A stretch of DNA of 64,000 nt. It comes from Stachybotrys elegans (Eukaryota; Ascomycota; Sordariomycetes; Hypocreales; Stachybotryaceae). Below, in pieces: positions 21,298 through 32,181 of this stretch. The notes under the pieces were generated by a model. That model was not told the origin of the DNA. It did no database searches and was given only the letters and a program-made list of their open reading frames with translations. A program made the translations under genes and the position numbers. Numbering within the stretch: position 1 is the first letter of the stretch; the number at the start of each line of letters is the position of its first letter. The stretch is from the NCBI GenBank assembly GCA_020746835.1, contig JAGPNK010000004.1, forward strand, positions 2,664,843-2,728,842. Direction: 5' to 3'.

Positions 21298-24195
21298 CTA
21301 CATCTTGAAAGTTCTCGCCAACCTCTGTGGTCTGCTTGCATATTGTATCTGGAACCGCGGGGTTTCCACGACATCCCAGTCCTCCTCCTTCTCTTCGTCG
21401 CCGAATATTTTGAGTGCTCGTACGAGAAGCGAATAGCTACCCTCCGGAACGAAACTGCCGTCGCTCAAGTCGCCATACCAGGTGATTGTTGATGGTCCGA
21501 CTGGGTTTCTTGGTTGGAATCGCTTGGGAAAGTTGGACAGAGAACCTAGGATGTGATGGCTACCGATTTCGGTGGTATTGCTGGTGCCATTAGTAGGCTT
21601 TACATCCACCCGGACAAGCTTAGAGCCCATGGAGAGACGCAAGTTGAACCAAGGAATCGTGTAATTTCCATCCTCGTCATAGTGGTCGGGGGTCGGAAGG
21701 TGATATATATGCCCAGAAGAGATAGAGTCGGTGCTGGTGCTGGAGAAAAGATAGTTTTCACCATTCTCTGTGTCAAGAATAACAGCATCCTTCATATTCG
21801 ACGCAACGCCCAGGTACGGGATGGTGAGAGCGTCACCATTTGTTCCGTTAATCGTCACGTAGCCGTTGTATATCGGAATGCGAGACTCGTTGAGCCCCTC
21901 TGGCGCTGTTGCTGAAACCTGGATGGTGGCAGACTGACCTGCTGGGATGATAGCAACTGGAGGGCTGAACGATAATTGGGCGTAGTTTGTTACGGTTTCT
22001 GGAAAGTCTCCGTAGTCGTGCAAGGAGGGGATCGGGTTCCCATCCGGCCCCAGGGCATACACAGTTCCACTGCCACTATTCCCGAGAGTATAGATGACGA
22101 GTCCGCTACCCGTGTTTTGGATGCTGAATGTTTGAGTGGACTGATGCTCCGTGTCGTTAAAGGAAATGCTCGACGTATTCACGATTGTTGTGGTGTGGAC
22201 AGCATCGTATATGTTGACATGACCTCCACCTTGCTGAATGACGGGGCCGAGCCAGGGATGCTCACTCCTCCCGTCGTGAAACATGTTCTGCCTCGCGTTG
22301 CTGCTGAGAAGAGCATTGATCTCTGTCCCTGACATCTTGCCCTTGGCTTCGATCAGTAGCGCAATACACCCAGCAAGATACGGTGTTGCCATGGATGTGC
22401 CTGACTCCACGGCGTATCCACCTTTGTTCAAAGGGAATGTCGACATCATGTAGCTTCCAGGAGCCAAGACCGTAGGTAGAAGAAACAGCTCATTCGTAGG
22501 ACCCCATTGCGTGAAATAGCTCGTAAAGCCGCCGGCGAGGGTGTCCTCTTCAACTTTGTAAAGCTTTCCCGCAGATGCCTCATCAACCATTTGCAGATTG
22601 ATGGTTGATCCTGTGCCTATCATCTCCACCCACTCCTGGCCGGTTGAAGCAGGAACCATGCCTGCGCTCTCAATGCCCTCGGTTGAGATGGTCATCTCGT
22701 AGGTGCTTGGCTCATTGTTGTAAATGAGCATTCTTCTTCCTCCTGCAGCAGCAATATTCTCTGCCTTGATACCGAAAGAACAGCCTCCACGACGAACCAA
22801 TACAATCTTGTCCGAGAGATCGGGAGCATTGCTTGGAATAGTGCTGCATCCGTCGGTTGCCTCTGAGCTGTTCAGGCTGAGTGGGTAGAGAGAATAAGTT
22901 CCGTTGACAAAGTCTTTGCCCACAGCAGGAGTCCACCCAAAGCTCTGGGCAGAGGAGTTGCTGCCGCTCGAGAAGGACGCTTTGGTCAGAAACATGGGTG
23001 CTAGTGGTTGGTTGACAGAGCCAACCCCAGTGGCACCTATTCCGTCGGCGCCATTCGAGGCGTAGAAAGTCCCGTAGTACCCGTCGTTGCCAACCGCAAC
23101 AAGACATGGAACGCCGGCTTTGGCGATCCTCTCAATAAGTGTTCCCCATGGTTCTAAAAGCGACGCTCGTTGGTAAGTGACTTTACAACCAAACAGATGC
23201 AGAAAGGGTGCTTGCCTTCAGACCAACCGCTGTACTCGCCCAAAGATGCAGTGATTACGTCTGCGCCGGCGTCGTATGCGCGCGAGAAGGCATCAATGAA
23301 GAGATCAGTCGTTCCGCGCCCCCTGCAGTCAAGCACACGATAATGTCCGAGAGTGACATTTGGGGCGACACCAGTGAAGCCATAAGGGTTCTCCTGGGCA
23401 GCAACCAAACCAGAAACGTGAGTACCTATAGTGTAATCATCCATCAGACTTGAACATGATGTGCGCAGCAAAGTTCAGGAAATTACTGACCATGAGAATG
23501 ACAGTCTGCGAACGGGTCTCCTTCTGATGCTGGTCCTTTGCCGATTTCGTCGCCGACCAAGTCTGCACCGAATGACACCAAGCAGCCCTCGCCAAAACAG
23601 CCGCCCAAGGCTGGATGGTGGTAGTCGATGCCTGAATCTACTACGGCAACCTTAATGCCGCTACCGAGGTAGCCTTCATTGCGCAGTTTGTCGACACCCG
23701 TCATCTGATGCACAACCTCCGCTCCCTCAGCCTGTCGGGCGCGGAGGTGATGTGGAACATCCCATGTTGTTGCATCTCCAGCGGCCGCTTGAGAGCGACT
23801 TTCTGGAGCAGTGATTTCTCGAACAGGTGCAATCCAGCTTACGCCCGGCATGGAAGCGATTCTCTTCACTAGAGCATCTTCATCGTTGCTGGCGTCAAGC
23901 GTGAACGAGAGACCGTGGAACAGACTGGAGGATATATCTCGTCGCCGGGTGGCCCGTACTCCTGTAGTATCTGTTACGAGACCGAGAAAGTCATCGCTGG
24001 ACTGGATTTGCATGAGCCAATGGTCAGTTTCAGTGATTACCAGTCGATATTATTGGACTTTACCATTGAAGCATCATGAAGCTCGACGATGTACGAACTA
24101 GGCACCACGTCTGGTTTGCCACGGGTACTGATAGCAGCAAAGATAGCCGTAGGAAAAGCTGCGGCTATGCCCAAGCACCGCCAGAAGTACACCAT
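21298..24195 (-). CDS. secreted subtilisin-like serine protease (S8, with PA domain)
   Basis: Extracellular endopeptidase precursor of 902 residues in four exons; introns are 24002-24063, 23426-23490 and 23154-23215 (a GC-AG intron, donor GCAAGC). A signal peptide (LGIAAAFPTAIFAAI) starts at the ATG at 24195. An inhibitor-I9-like prodomain (SYIVELHD...FHGLSFTLD) is followed by the catalytic Asp in VAVVDSGIDYHHP (near 166), His in CHSHGTHVSG (near 214, completed by splicing) and Ser in VESGTSMATPYLAG (near 538). A protease-associated insert (VLVRRGGCSFGIKAENIAAAG) lies between His and Ser, with an Fn3-like C-terminal region after it. The whole triad is intact. Dikaritin clusters usually encode an S41 peptidase rather than S8, so a link to the RiPP locus is not implied. 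Confidence 0.93.
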
Positions 24196-26172
24196 TGTGA
24201 GTCAAGCAATACCGCAAAAGGGAGCGGGATACCTGCACTCTTGACGTGGGACGGAAGGGCAGTAACAAGGGTGGAAACACTTGTAACTTATTTGTCGGCC
24301 TTCGTATGGGCGTTTTGACCCAGAGCCAGCGCGACCTCATAATCCGATCTGAGGACCCGTCTTTGATCGACTGATAAGCTATGGCTAATGCCCCTTACTC
24401 CCATGGACCGTATTCGCAGGCAGCACAGACCCGTCAGTGCGGTTCTCAGACTGTCGATCAGAATAAGTGGCAGAGGGATGTTTGAGTCATGCTAACCAAT
24501 TGTAAGCCACTCGCGCTGAGTAGCGCTGCCGGCAGTTCACGTTAGCCAGCAGAGATTGGAGAGCTGAAAATAGGAGGTCAAAGCATCCAAGACATGGCTA
24601 GTGCAGCAATGTGAATTTGAACCAGGCTAACAAGGGTGCTTTATTGTGATCACTATGTATGCACCGACGCTGGATGGATTATTGTAATTAAAGTTGTTAG
24701 TGTCGCCGCCCAATCTCCCCCGGAGGCTCTTAGTCCGAGTAGGATCTTCACTAAGCTCGGCATATCAGTAGTCCTTCGCGTCCATCTTGGATGTAGGGTT
24801 AGACCCTGACGCAGAGCGAATAAGCCAGCATAGGTGTATGGTCTTGGCTCTCAATAATGCCATGAGGTAGGATTTGGTTCTTGCAGGCCCGAAGAGACGG
24901 CTACTGTATGGGTGTCAACGAGGCTGGAGCTGGTCAGAGTGAAGGCAAGCAAATTTTCTAGAGGCTTTCGATACCTACCGCGAGAAGCTCGATGTTATGG
25001 CAGACAAATAATAAGATGTAGTAGCATGGCAGATCAGGGAAACGAGGGGAAAATCCCGACATAACACACCCGATAACTGAATACTTTGAGGGCCGGTACA
25101 GGTCGGAAATCTATCCCCAAGATGCGGAAGTTGCAAGACCCTAGCCGGACGTATTGCATATATTCTGACACCTGAAGAGCACGTGTCGGTGAGAGTAAGG
25201 TCGGGTACAAACCTACGGCCTAGGGACGCACTATCAGCGAGAATAGGAAGGGCCTGTTTTCCGAGGACAATGATTCCTTAGCCTCGTCACTACTCTAGAG
25301 GGGTGCACGATACAATGGGATTCGGCGTGCACGAGGAACAGGCCCAATGAGAAGCTGGAGTCTGTTCTGTAGAAAGTCCGAGGCATAGTCAAGTTGCAAC
25401 TATGATGAACGCGGCCATTTACAGTTGTTAATAACTAGCTACAACCCAATTTTGGGATACCAAGTTTGTATGCAAACAGACACGTTATGCATAGGCATAT
25501 TGTCATATACCAGCCCAAGCCTCGAGGAGACTCTTTCGCACTAGCTATCGTTACATATACAAACCATGAATAAAGGCTAGCTCCTGAAGCTTTATTTATG
25601 GTCTTCTTCAGCATTCCTCTACTAAAACAAAATCTCTCTAGCACATGAGGACGTCTGTAGCTTTGCCATGATCAAGTGTACATTGTATTGCTATAACTTG
25701 GTTGACGTGGTTTGCCAATCCAATCATCTGCTTTGACTTACTGAGTGAGTCCCTGACACATCTTATGGAAATTTAGGGGATACGAATGACGTCTACTGCA
25801 TCATGAACCCATGAGATGCCGTCTCCAGAGCTACACAGCTTCAACCTTACCCTACACAACTTTGAAGAATCATGCAGAACCGTAATCAGTTGCGAGAGTC
25901 TCTCTAACTATTATATTGAATATTATACAATTGCTAACCGCCATTATACCTTAATCGATGTCTTCCATCAACCACATCATTGCATCATAGAGTTTATCGT
26001 GGCAAAGTAGAACATGCTTCATCTTCTTCAGGATTCGGGGCATCTCATATAGCTTTCTCCTACGCGAATGCTTGTTTGCATGACTAGCAACAAGTATTCG
26101 CTAAGCCGTCCAAACTCCACCCCTGAATATTTCTTTATATATGCATAACGTAGATTGTTCTGATCTAAATAA
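24196..26172. other. gene-poor stretch of about 2 kb
   Basis: No frame longer than 70 codons with coding character and no recognisable fragment on either strand. It separates the subtilase from the first UstYa-like gene and may mark the left edge of the RiPP locus. Confidence 0.5.
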
Positions 26173-27294
26173 CTACAGTTCCTCCTCTCCGAAGCACACC
26201 TTGGTCTGCCAATACATGTACTGCTTTGGCTCATGTTGAGTCATATTTCCTGGCTTGAAATGCACCGCATCCAACTTATCCAAACAATGCTTGATATGAC
26301 CCGGGTTTATATCTCTGGCACACACGTGCCTTCCACTCTCCTTGGCCTTGAAGTATCTCCTGAGAGCCAATATGCAGTGCGCATCATGGAAGCTGGTATC
26401 CCACTCGATGGCAACTTCTCTTGAACCTAGCCAAGCAGGTCGCACATAGTCTCCGCGGTCTGCTACCTGCGTCATGTGCGGATATCGCTGACGGAACCAC
26501 TGCTGATATCTGTCCTCCTCCTCATCATATAGATGCGCCGGTACAAGAGCTTGGTCGTCCATTCTGAAAGCCCACTCGCCATTGTTGTGGGGATGTGTGT
26601 GTGTCCACTCACTGGCATTGTGCCACTGGATGCGAAGCTGGTACTTGGGCCCGATGCTTTCGCCTGTGGGATAGCGAACATAAGACCCGAGTGCCAGAGG
26701 GGCATCCGATGTGTTGTTTGTGTGGTCATGGGGCAAGAGGAAGAAAGCGATAGAAATGAGAATAGCGATAAGAATGGCCCCTCGAAATACGCGCCCATCA
26801 AGCGCAGAGGCAAGCCCTGAGGATGGAATGTATGGTCTGAGTGACAGCTTGCGCAGTGAGTGCTGTAATTTCCAACCGTAGGCACTTCTTGACAGTCCAA
26901 GAGACTTGGCATCAACTATTGAGTTGGCAACTGATGCCTCAAGAGCTGTTGCTACCATCACATAGCAACCACAATCTTCATCACCCTTGAACGAAAGGAC
27001 AAGCGGCGCGACACGCCTCTCCGCTGGTGACCTGAGATATGTATCCAATACTTCAGAGGCGTCTTCAATATCCAGACTGCTTGGGCCGTATGCTGGATAG
27101 ACCCAGACGAGAGCAGTGGTCATAGGGCCATTGTAGAAGTGTGACATGCGAAGCAAAGCACTGCTTCCTGCATGGCCGTCATTGGTCAAGGCACTTCCGA
27201 TCAAGTCTCGCAGCAACGAGTCGATGCTACGTGAAACTTGGGGTGGAATTGACGAAGAGTCAAGAACAAAAACTTCGGACTGTGCGCTGTCCAT
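26173..27294 (-). CDS. UstYa-like (DUF3328) oxidase A, with long N-terminal extension
   Basis: Single-exon protein of 373 residues. A membrane segment (GAILIAILISIAFFLL, about 172-187) is followed by a luminal domain with the two UstYa signatures HDAHC (303-307) and HIKHC (333-337). UstYa proteins are copper-dependent-type oxidative cyclases of fungal RiPP pathways. Residues 1-170 are exceptional: typical family members have 30-60 residues before the membrane helix, whereas here a folded-looking region is present (TTALVWVYPAYGPSSLDIED, RRVAPLVLSFKGDEDCGCYV). It could be a fused domain. The HTHPHNNGEW segment (231-241) also looks unusual for the family. It diverges from the small secreted gene at 27932, sharing a 640-bp promoter region. 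Confidence 0.87.
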   Translation of the reverse strand: MDSAQSEVFVLDSSSIPPQVSRSIDSLLRDLIGSALTNDGHAGSSALLRMSHFYNGPMTTALVWVYPAYGPSSLDIEDASEVLDTYLRSPAERRVAPLVLSFKGDEDCGCYVMVATALEASVANSIVDAKSLGLSRSAYGWKLQHSLRKLSLRPYIPSSGLASALDGRVFRGAILIAILISIAFFLLPHDHTNNTSDAPLALGSYVRYPTGESIGPKYQLRIQWHNASEWTHTHPHNNGEWAFRMDDQALVPAHLYDEEEDRYQQWFRQRYPHMTQVADRGDYVRPAWLGSREVAIEWDTSFHDAHCILALRRYFKAKESGRHVCARDINPGHIKHCLDKLDAVHFKPGNMTQHEPKQYMYWQTKVCFGEEEL

Positions 27295-27931
27295 TCTAGT
27301 TGTTGATACTGTCCTACAGCTTGCAGCGAGGACGTGACAAGGTGGGAATGGCAGAGTACTGGAGAAGTCGCCCTCTCTGTCTCTCTGTGAGCTCCAGGAT
27401 AGATGGCTGTAGGCATGCCAAGTCCCCCCGTCAGATAGCCCCCAACGCCAATGGTAAGCGGTGTATGGGGCCTTCTGTCAAATGGCACTGATGGAACATC
27501 CAGAATACCTGCAGCTTGCGATGAGTGGGGTGGAATGGGGCCAACTGGGTTCTGTTAATCCATGTCTTTGGGTGAGTGGTACACTCTACACCCTGGCCAG
27601 AGGAGTGGCCGAAAGATCCCTGACTAGACTGCGTAATATGCTGATACGATTTACGAGAGGCAGGACTCAGCGAGGCCAGGTGACTAGGTGACTTGTAAGC
27701 CTGAGAATTGTGCCTGGAGGCCTGCTCTCCTATCTACTCGCCGAAAGTTGCCGGAGGACCGTCGACCTGTCGCCTTGAGTCTGTGCCCGGGGTCATCCCC
27801 CTGCATGAACTGATCACTCACGCGACTACCACTCCTCCTTCGGTCATTACCCCAGTTTGCTATCAATTACTTGCAGCAACACAACATTTTCAACACCTCA
27901 AACTCGTGTTTCTGCTCTCACACTATCAACC
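27295..27931. promoter_or_regulatory. shared divergent promoter region of UstYa-like A and small secreted peptide
   Basis: A 637-bp interval between two divergently transcribed genes, with a CCAAT-like site (gccaatgg near 27447-27454) and no gene. Co-regulation of the two genes is an inference from the arrangement. Confidence 0.4.
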
Positions 27932-28232
27932 ATGAAGCATGGTACTTTGCTTATGGGCTTTATAGCCGTTGCCCTCGCTGCACCACCTGCTGTAAGACAA
28001 ATCGAGGTACTTCACACAATGACAAATTATTCCTTGATTTCACTAGAGCTGATGAGCGAGCCAGACAAAGCAGAAAACATTTCCAGTGGGAGAATGGGCT
28101 GGTGAACATGAATGGGATGCTGAGAAAATACCAGTAGAGCACGATGTGTCAATCGCGGAATGGTTTGATGTGATTGATGTCCCAGAGCCTTGGGAGAAGG
28201 GAGAGAAGATGGACCATTCTCACCACATGTAG
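27932..28232 (+). CDS. small secreted acidic Trp/His-rich peptide precursor
   Basis: Proposed protein of 75 residues in two exons. Exon 1 (27932-27991) encodes exactly a signal peptide (MKHGTLLMGFIAVALAAPPA). A strong GTAAGA donor at 27992, a CTGAT branch point and the CCAG acceptor ending at 28064 join it in frame to exon 2 (28065-28232). The mature part has no Cys but is rich in Glu/Asp, Trp and His (GEWAGEHEWDAEKIPVEHDV, SIAEWFDVIDVPEPWEKGEK, MDHSHHM). Signal-peptide exon plus intron is also the layout of the RiPP precursor at 32182, so it may be a second, non-repetitive precursor, a leader-type partner or an effector-like peptide. Without the splice, exon 1 reads on for only about 40 codons. 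Confidence 0.55.
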
Positions 28233-28424
28233 ATTAATACATGTCTATAATGACCACTGGTGATCTTGAAGTAATATTCAAAAATGTCTTGTAAAGAACT
28301 GTCACAATAAAACGCTTTCTTGCTCAATTTACTTCGAAAGTCGGTGATACATCCACTATATCCAATACCTGAATGTGAGTTTGAAACGCTGACTTTGTTG
28401 GGCTGCATCGCCGGGCCATTGATC

Positions 28425-29924
28425 TTAATCGTTGTGAGAACCTTCGGAAAGAAGATGTCCACGTTCATCCCCTTCAACCTTCTGCTTTGAGGAGGCGTCT
28501 TCCATCTGTTCCTTCCTGCGAGCCAATTCGGGGACAACAATGAGGAGAACTATCGCCTCAACTGCTGCCAGTGTCCCCCAAACCATCCTGGCTGAAGCTC
28601 GTTCCTTGGCAAATACAAGACCACTGACCGCAATATTAGCCTCCAATCTGAGGAGCATCATTCACATAACTCACAATGCCGTGTTTGCGGTGCCAAGTAC
28701 TAAAAGCAGCCTGCCATTCCATCGATGGGCGAACGAGGGAGCAGTCCTTCGCCTGTACTTGACGAAATTCTTGTGATGCCACCAGCCAAGCCAGATTTGA
28801 ATGCCAACTAAGGCCATGAGGACACTTCCCAAAGCAGGGTGTGCTTCCAGCAGTCTTTCAAACTATTTATACCATTAGCTTCGCTTTGGTTCGTTTGTGT
28901 TCGTGAAAGCTTACCCCATTGTTGGCGATTATCGGCCATAGCATCAAACCAACGCCACTGAAAGCGCAAACCATGGCAGTGAGCTGAATCGTCACATGGG
29001 CCACGAATGACTTGGAGTACCCAGTGCTGAAGACAGCAGCACCGGCTGGAAAGAGAATCATGAAGGCGAATCCAAGGAGAAGCCCGTGCGCCCTGGCAGC
29101 AGTGAAACCAGGGTCGCTTTCAGACTCCGAGCCATCGGCGGGAGCACCAAAATCTGAGGCTCCAAAGGTTCCCTTGCTCCGGTCAACTGTCGGCGGCGCA
29201 GCTGCCTGGCCTGCATCAGGGGCACTGGCAGTCATGTCGGCCCAGAAAAGGCCTGCCTTGTCAGCAAATTTGTCACGACACTCGTGGAGGGCAAGGCTTC
29301 ATACTGTAGTGATCATGCTGGTGGATACGAGCGTCGGAAGTCGCAACCTCAAATGTTTGCTTCAGCTCACGAGCCCAGATGAGCGGGTGGCTCTTCTCCG
29401 TGGGGTTGAATGTGGCCCAGCTATCGCAAGAGTAGCAAACGAAGGCATACTCTTGCCAGGTATCAGTTTGAGAATTGATGGAAAGCAATTCCGCTGCTGG
29501 AGTTTTGTCTGGTGCTTCCTGTGGCTGAAAGTGACCCCTGATACAATGAGTTTAGGGTCATGTGCAAGAGGGGACATAACTTACGCCGTTGTGCGCACAC
29601 TAAGAACCGCATCTGCGAAATTGTCAGCAGCCTTCTCTGATTGAGGCCAAGGAGGAACATACTCTTGCTTTGGTCGGCGATAATGAGAAACATAAGAGCA
29701 CCGGCCATTTGTTCACCAATGCCCATAGCCATCCATCCCGTTGTAGCTGTACCTTCGTATCCCAACGTCACGTAGAGATCTACACCGCTGCTACTTTCGT
29801 TCTTCGCGCCGACAATACCCAGGCAGATATTGGCAAGCTCATCTTTGTGGCAATACTGTATCGCACCCAAAGCTGATGTGCAAAGAAGGCCGAGGCCAAG
29901 GAGCAGGAGACGTGTTGGTGTCAT
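28425..29924 (-). CDS. DOMON and cytochrome b561 transmembrane protein
   Basis: Protein of 415 residues in six exons; introns are 29613-29662, 29538-29584, 29253-29304, 28863-28914 and 28624-28674. A signal peptide (LLLLGLGLLCTSALG) leads into a CBD9/DOMON haem domain (GWMAMGIGEQMAGALMFLII, with Met ligand; His in RIHQHDHYS). A Ser/Asp-rich linker follows, then a cytochrome b561 domain (AHGLLLGFAFMILFPAGAAV, FVAHVTIQLTAMVCAFSGVG, LLEAHPALGSVLMALVGIQI, FAHRWNGRLLLVLG) with spaced His ligands, and a Lys/Glu-rich tail. Such proteins move electrons across membranes and can feed extracellular or luminal metallo-oxidases. Sitting between UstYa-like genes, it could supply or drain electrons for them; that is inference. 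Confidence 0.9.
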
Positions 29925-30762
29925 GGCTCAGGATGCTAAGGAACGCTGAGACGAAAGAGAAAGAGAAGGAAGCGGAAAGCAAGTTTGGCATGTCGAGACG
30001 GACTGGTGCCGCTCGTCTCTCCAGGTCTCAACTGTTCTCCCCACTGTACGGCAACTCGGCAGTCATATATCCCGAAACGGCAATGATAAGATGCATCTAG
30101 AGTCGGTTATCAACAGCGAACTTATCCCTGCACTCCCCATAGATCTAAATCCGTGCGCTTGGCGAACAAGGTTCACGACCCAGCCACCTTAAGGCTGTTT
30201 GACAGGACCAAACAGGGAACCTCTACGGATGATCTTCAAGTCACCACAGGTCGGCGTTAGCGGCTAGACCCAGGAGGTTGGCCTTTGTTCGCAAACACCT
30301 TACTTCGGCGCTTTCCTACCCGGCTTAGTAGACTAGCAATCCTTGCAACGACAAAGGTCCAAAGCCAGGATGATGTTCTACTAGCGTTGGTGATAGCAGG
30401 GTGTTGCCGCAAACTCCGAAGGATGCATAAGGTTGGGAGAATAGATTGCGAGTAACCATGCTCCAAACGATGCTTTTGGATACAAAGCCGAGATATTACT
30501 GTACATGAAGGATTGCTGGGTTTAAACACCATGTGTGGTAATGCGTTCGCTTATTTCTCGCCCCCACACTCATCCTATCCCCGTAGATATCAGCATATCC
30601 CAGTGTGTGGGGACTTCTACGGTAGTCGGGCTGCTTACTTTGTCGAGTCAATGTAGATAGATAGCAAACGCAGTATAGTACTTTGGTTCTACTAAGTAAC
30701 ATGGGTTGTCGACACCATCTATCAAAGACCCATGCAGCTCATGGCACCGCCAAGTCGAGTAC
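29925..30762. other. intergenic region
   Basis: No supported gene between the DOMON-b561 start and the UstYa-like B stop. Presumed promoter of the DOMON-b561 gene. Confidence 0.5.
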
Positions 30763-31482
30763 TCAAGCCTTCAAGCCTGCATCCTGTTCGATGGGCTGCC
30801 TACACCAACCAAACCCACCACCCGAAGGAACCCTCGCGTAAATCTCCCCCACGGTGCTCCAATCGGTCGCCAGGAGAACACTGGTGCAGTGGGCCGTGTG
30901 GTGGTATTCGCCAGCCCAGATGTTGGTCGCGATCCTTCCCTCCATGGACTTGTGCAGTCGCTTCCACCACAGAATGCAGTGGCCAGCATGGAACTCCTGG
31001 GTGGTCCAGATGTCTTTTCCAGCCATCTCAGACATCTCCTCGAGAGTTTCAATGTGCCGAGTGCCCTCTTTATCGTAGAAGAAGGGCCAAGGACGGACAC
31101 GCTCGGGAGCGCGCAGCCAGTCCTCAAACTCCTTGGCCGTACTTTGATCTTGGCAAGCTGCCGGCCACCAAGTCGCCGAGAGCAAGTCGTAAGAACATCC
31201 CAGGGCTCGAGCTTCAGCAGTGGTGTTGCCGCACTGCGAGGAGTCGACGAATGGGCCACGAGCGGCTGAGGCACCGCCGTCGTTGTGGTTGTGACCACCG
31301 CCCAAGGTTGACGTGCTCGAAGTGCCAACGCCGACTCCCAGAATGAAGGTAACTGTAGCAGCAAGGCCAGCCAGAGCTACATTCCGCAAGTTGGACTTGG
31401 CTCGGGTGTGAGCCGTAGGGGTGGCGATGATACCATTCTCATCGCCGAGAGCAACTTTCTCGTAGTTTGGAAGATAGCTCAT
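30763..31482 (-). CDS. UstYa-like (DUF3328) oxidase B
   Basis: Single-exon protein of 239 residues starting at the ATG at 31482. A short cytosolic N-terminus, a membrane anchor (NVALAGLAATVTFILGVGVG, about 34-53) and a luminal domain with the CG-T...EA...C motif (CGNTTAEARALGC, 84-96) precede the signatures HAGHC (165-169) and HTAHC (195-199). It shares the CG-T..C, WxPxxC and signature spacing with UstYa-like D, so B and D look like one subfamily and C another. Predicted role is oxidative modification of the secreted precursor peptide in the secretory pathway. It is divergent from the precursor gene, with about 700 bp between the two start codons. Confidence 0.92.
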   Translation of the reverse strand: MSYLPNYEKVALGDENGIIATPTAHTRAKSNLRNVALAGLAATVTFILGVGVGTSSTSTLGGGHNHNDGGASAARGPFVDSSQCGNTTAEARALGCSYDLLSATWWPAACQDQSTAKEFEDWLRAPERVRPWPFFYDKEGTRHIETLEEMSEMAGKDIWTTQEFHAGHCILWWKRLHKSMEGRIATNIWAGEYHHTAHCTSVLLATDWSTVGEIYARVPSGGGFGWCRQPIEQDAGLKA

Positions 31483-32181
31483 GGTGAAAGAGCAGAGAGA
31501 AAATTGCAAACTGTGAAGGTGAGGATATGAGAGATGAGTCCAGTCGTGCGAAAGGAGATGGCGGAGAGATGTTGGAATCTGACTTAACCGCAGCCTTGTG
31601 CGAAATTCGGTTCGGTTTAACGCCGAAGTAACACAGATAGCAAGGCTTAAATTGCCGGCTCGCCATATCTCCCCTTTACTCGTGATCCTCCTTTATCGAC
31701 AGACGTTATATGCCGCATCAAGGATAGTCCTACTGACGTGGTCCTCGCCGCTTGCAAGGTCAAGGATCGGCCGGTGGATGCTGGTATTCACAGACGCCTT
31801 ACGTGATTTGACAAAAGCTCCGAGGTAAGGAATCAGGATGATGGGTCAATGTGATCCTCAGGAGTGCGGAAACGGCTCATATACCTCATGGGTGTGCATA
31901 ACCAGGGTTTCACGATACTGCCAGTCCACTTGGCTTGCCTACACTGCATCTTCACCGGCATCTTCACTCCGTGACGGATGACCCATGTAGGTCAAATGAC
32001 GGAAGGAAGTCGCTGTATGACCCAAAGATTATAGCCCACCTCTTTTCAGTATAATAGATGACTCTCTAATCTCATCTTTCAATGTTTTGACCGCATATCT
32101 CACCTTGCTTTATTCCTTAGTCCTTCTTGCTTCCTTTCCCAGCACCCTCTTCCAGCCACCTCACACGTATCTATCATCAAG
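31483..32181. promoter_or_regulatory. shared divergent promoter of UstYa-like B and the RiPP precursor
   Basis: A 699-bp interval between divergent start codons. A TATA-like TATAATA lies at 32050-32056, 126 bp before the precursor ATG, and the 5' leader that follows is pyrimidine-rich. The arrangement suggests co-regulation; no operator is identified. Confidence 0.45.

Noticed and set aside
21298..24195. Subtilase as the dedicated RiPP peptidase
   Set aside because: It has its own signal peptide, a PA domain and full triad like ordinary secreted S8 proteases, is about 2 kb of empty sequence away from the RiPP locus, and known dikaritin clusters use S41-type peptidases; proximity alone is not enough.
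24196..26172. Search for extra UstYa or precursor fragments left of UstYa-like A
   Set aside because: No HxxHC-type motif or KR-repeat was found in any frame read through this stretch.
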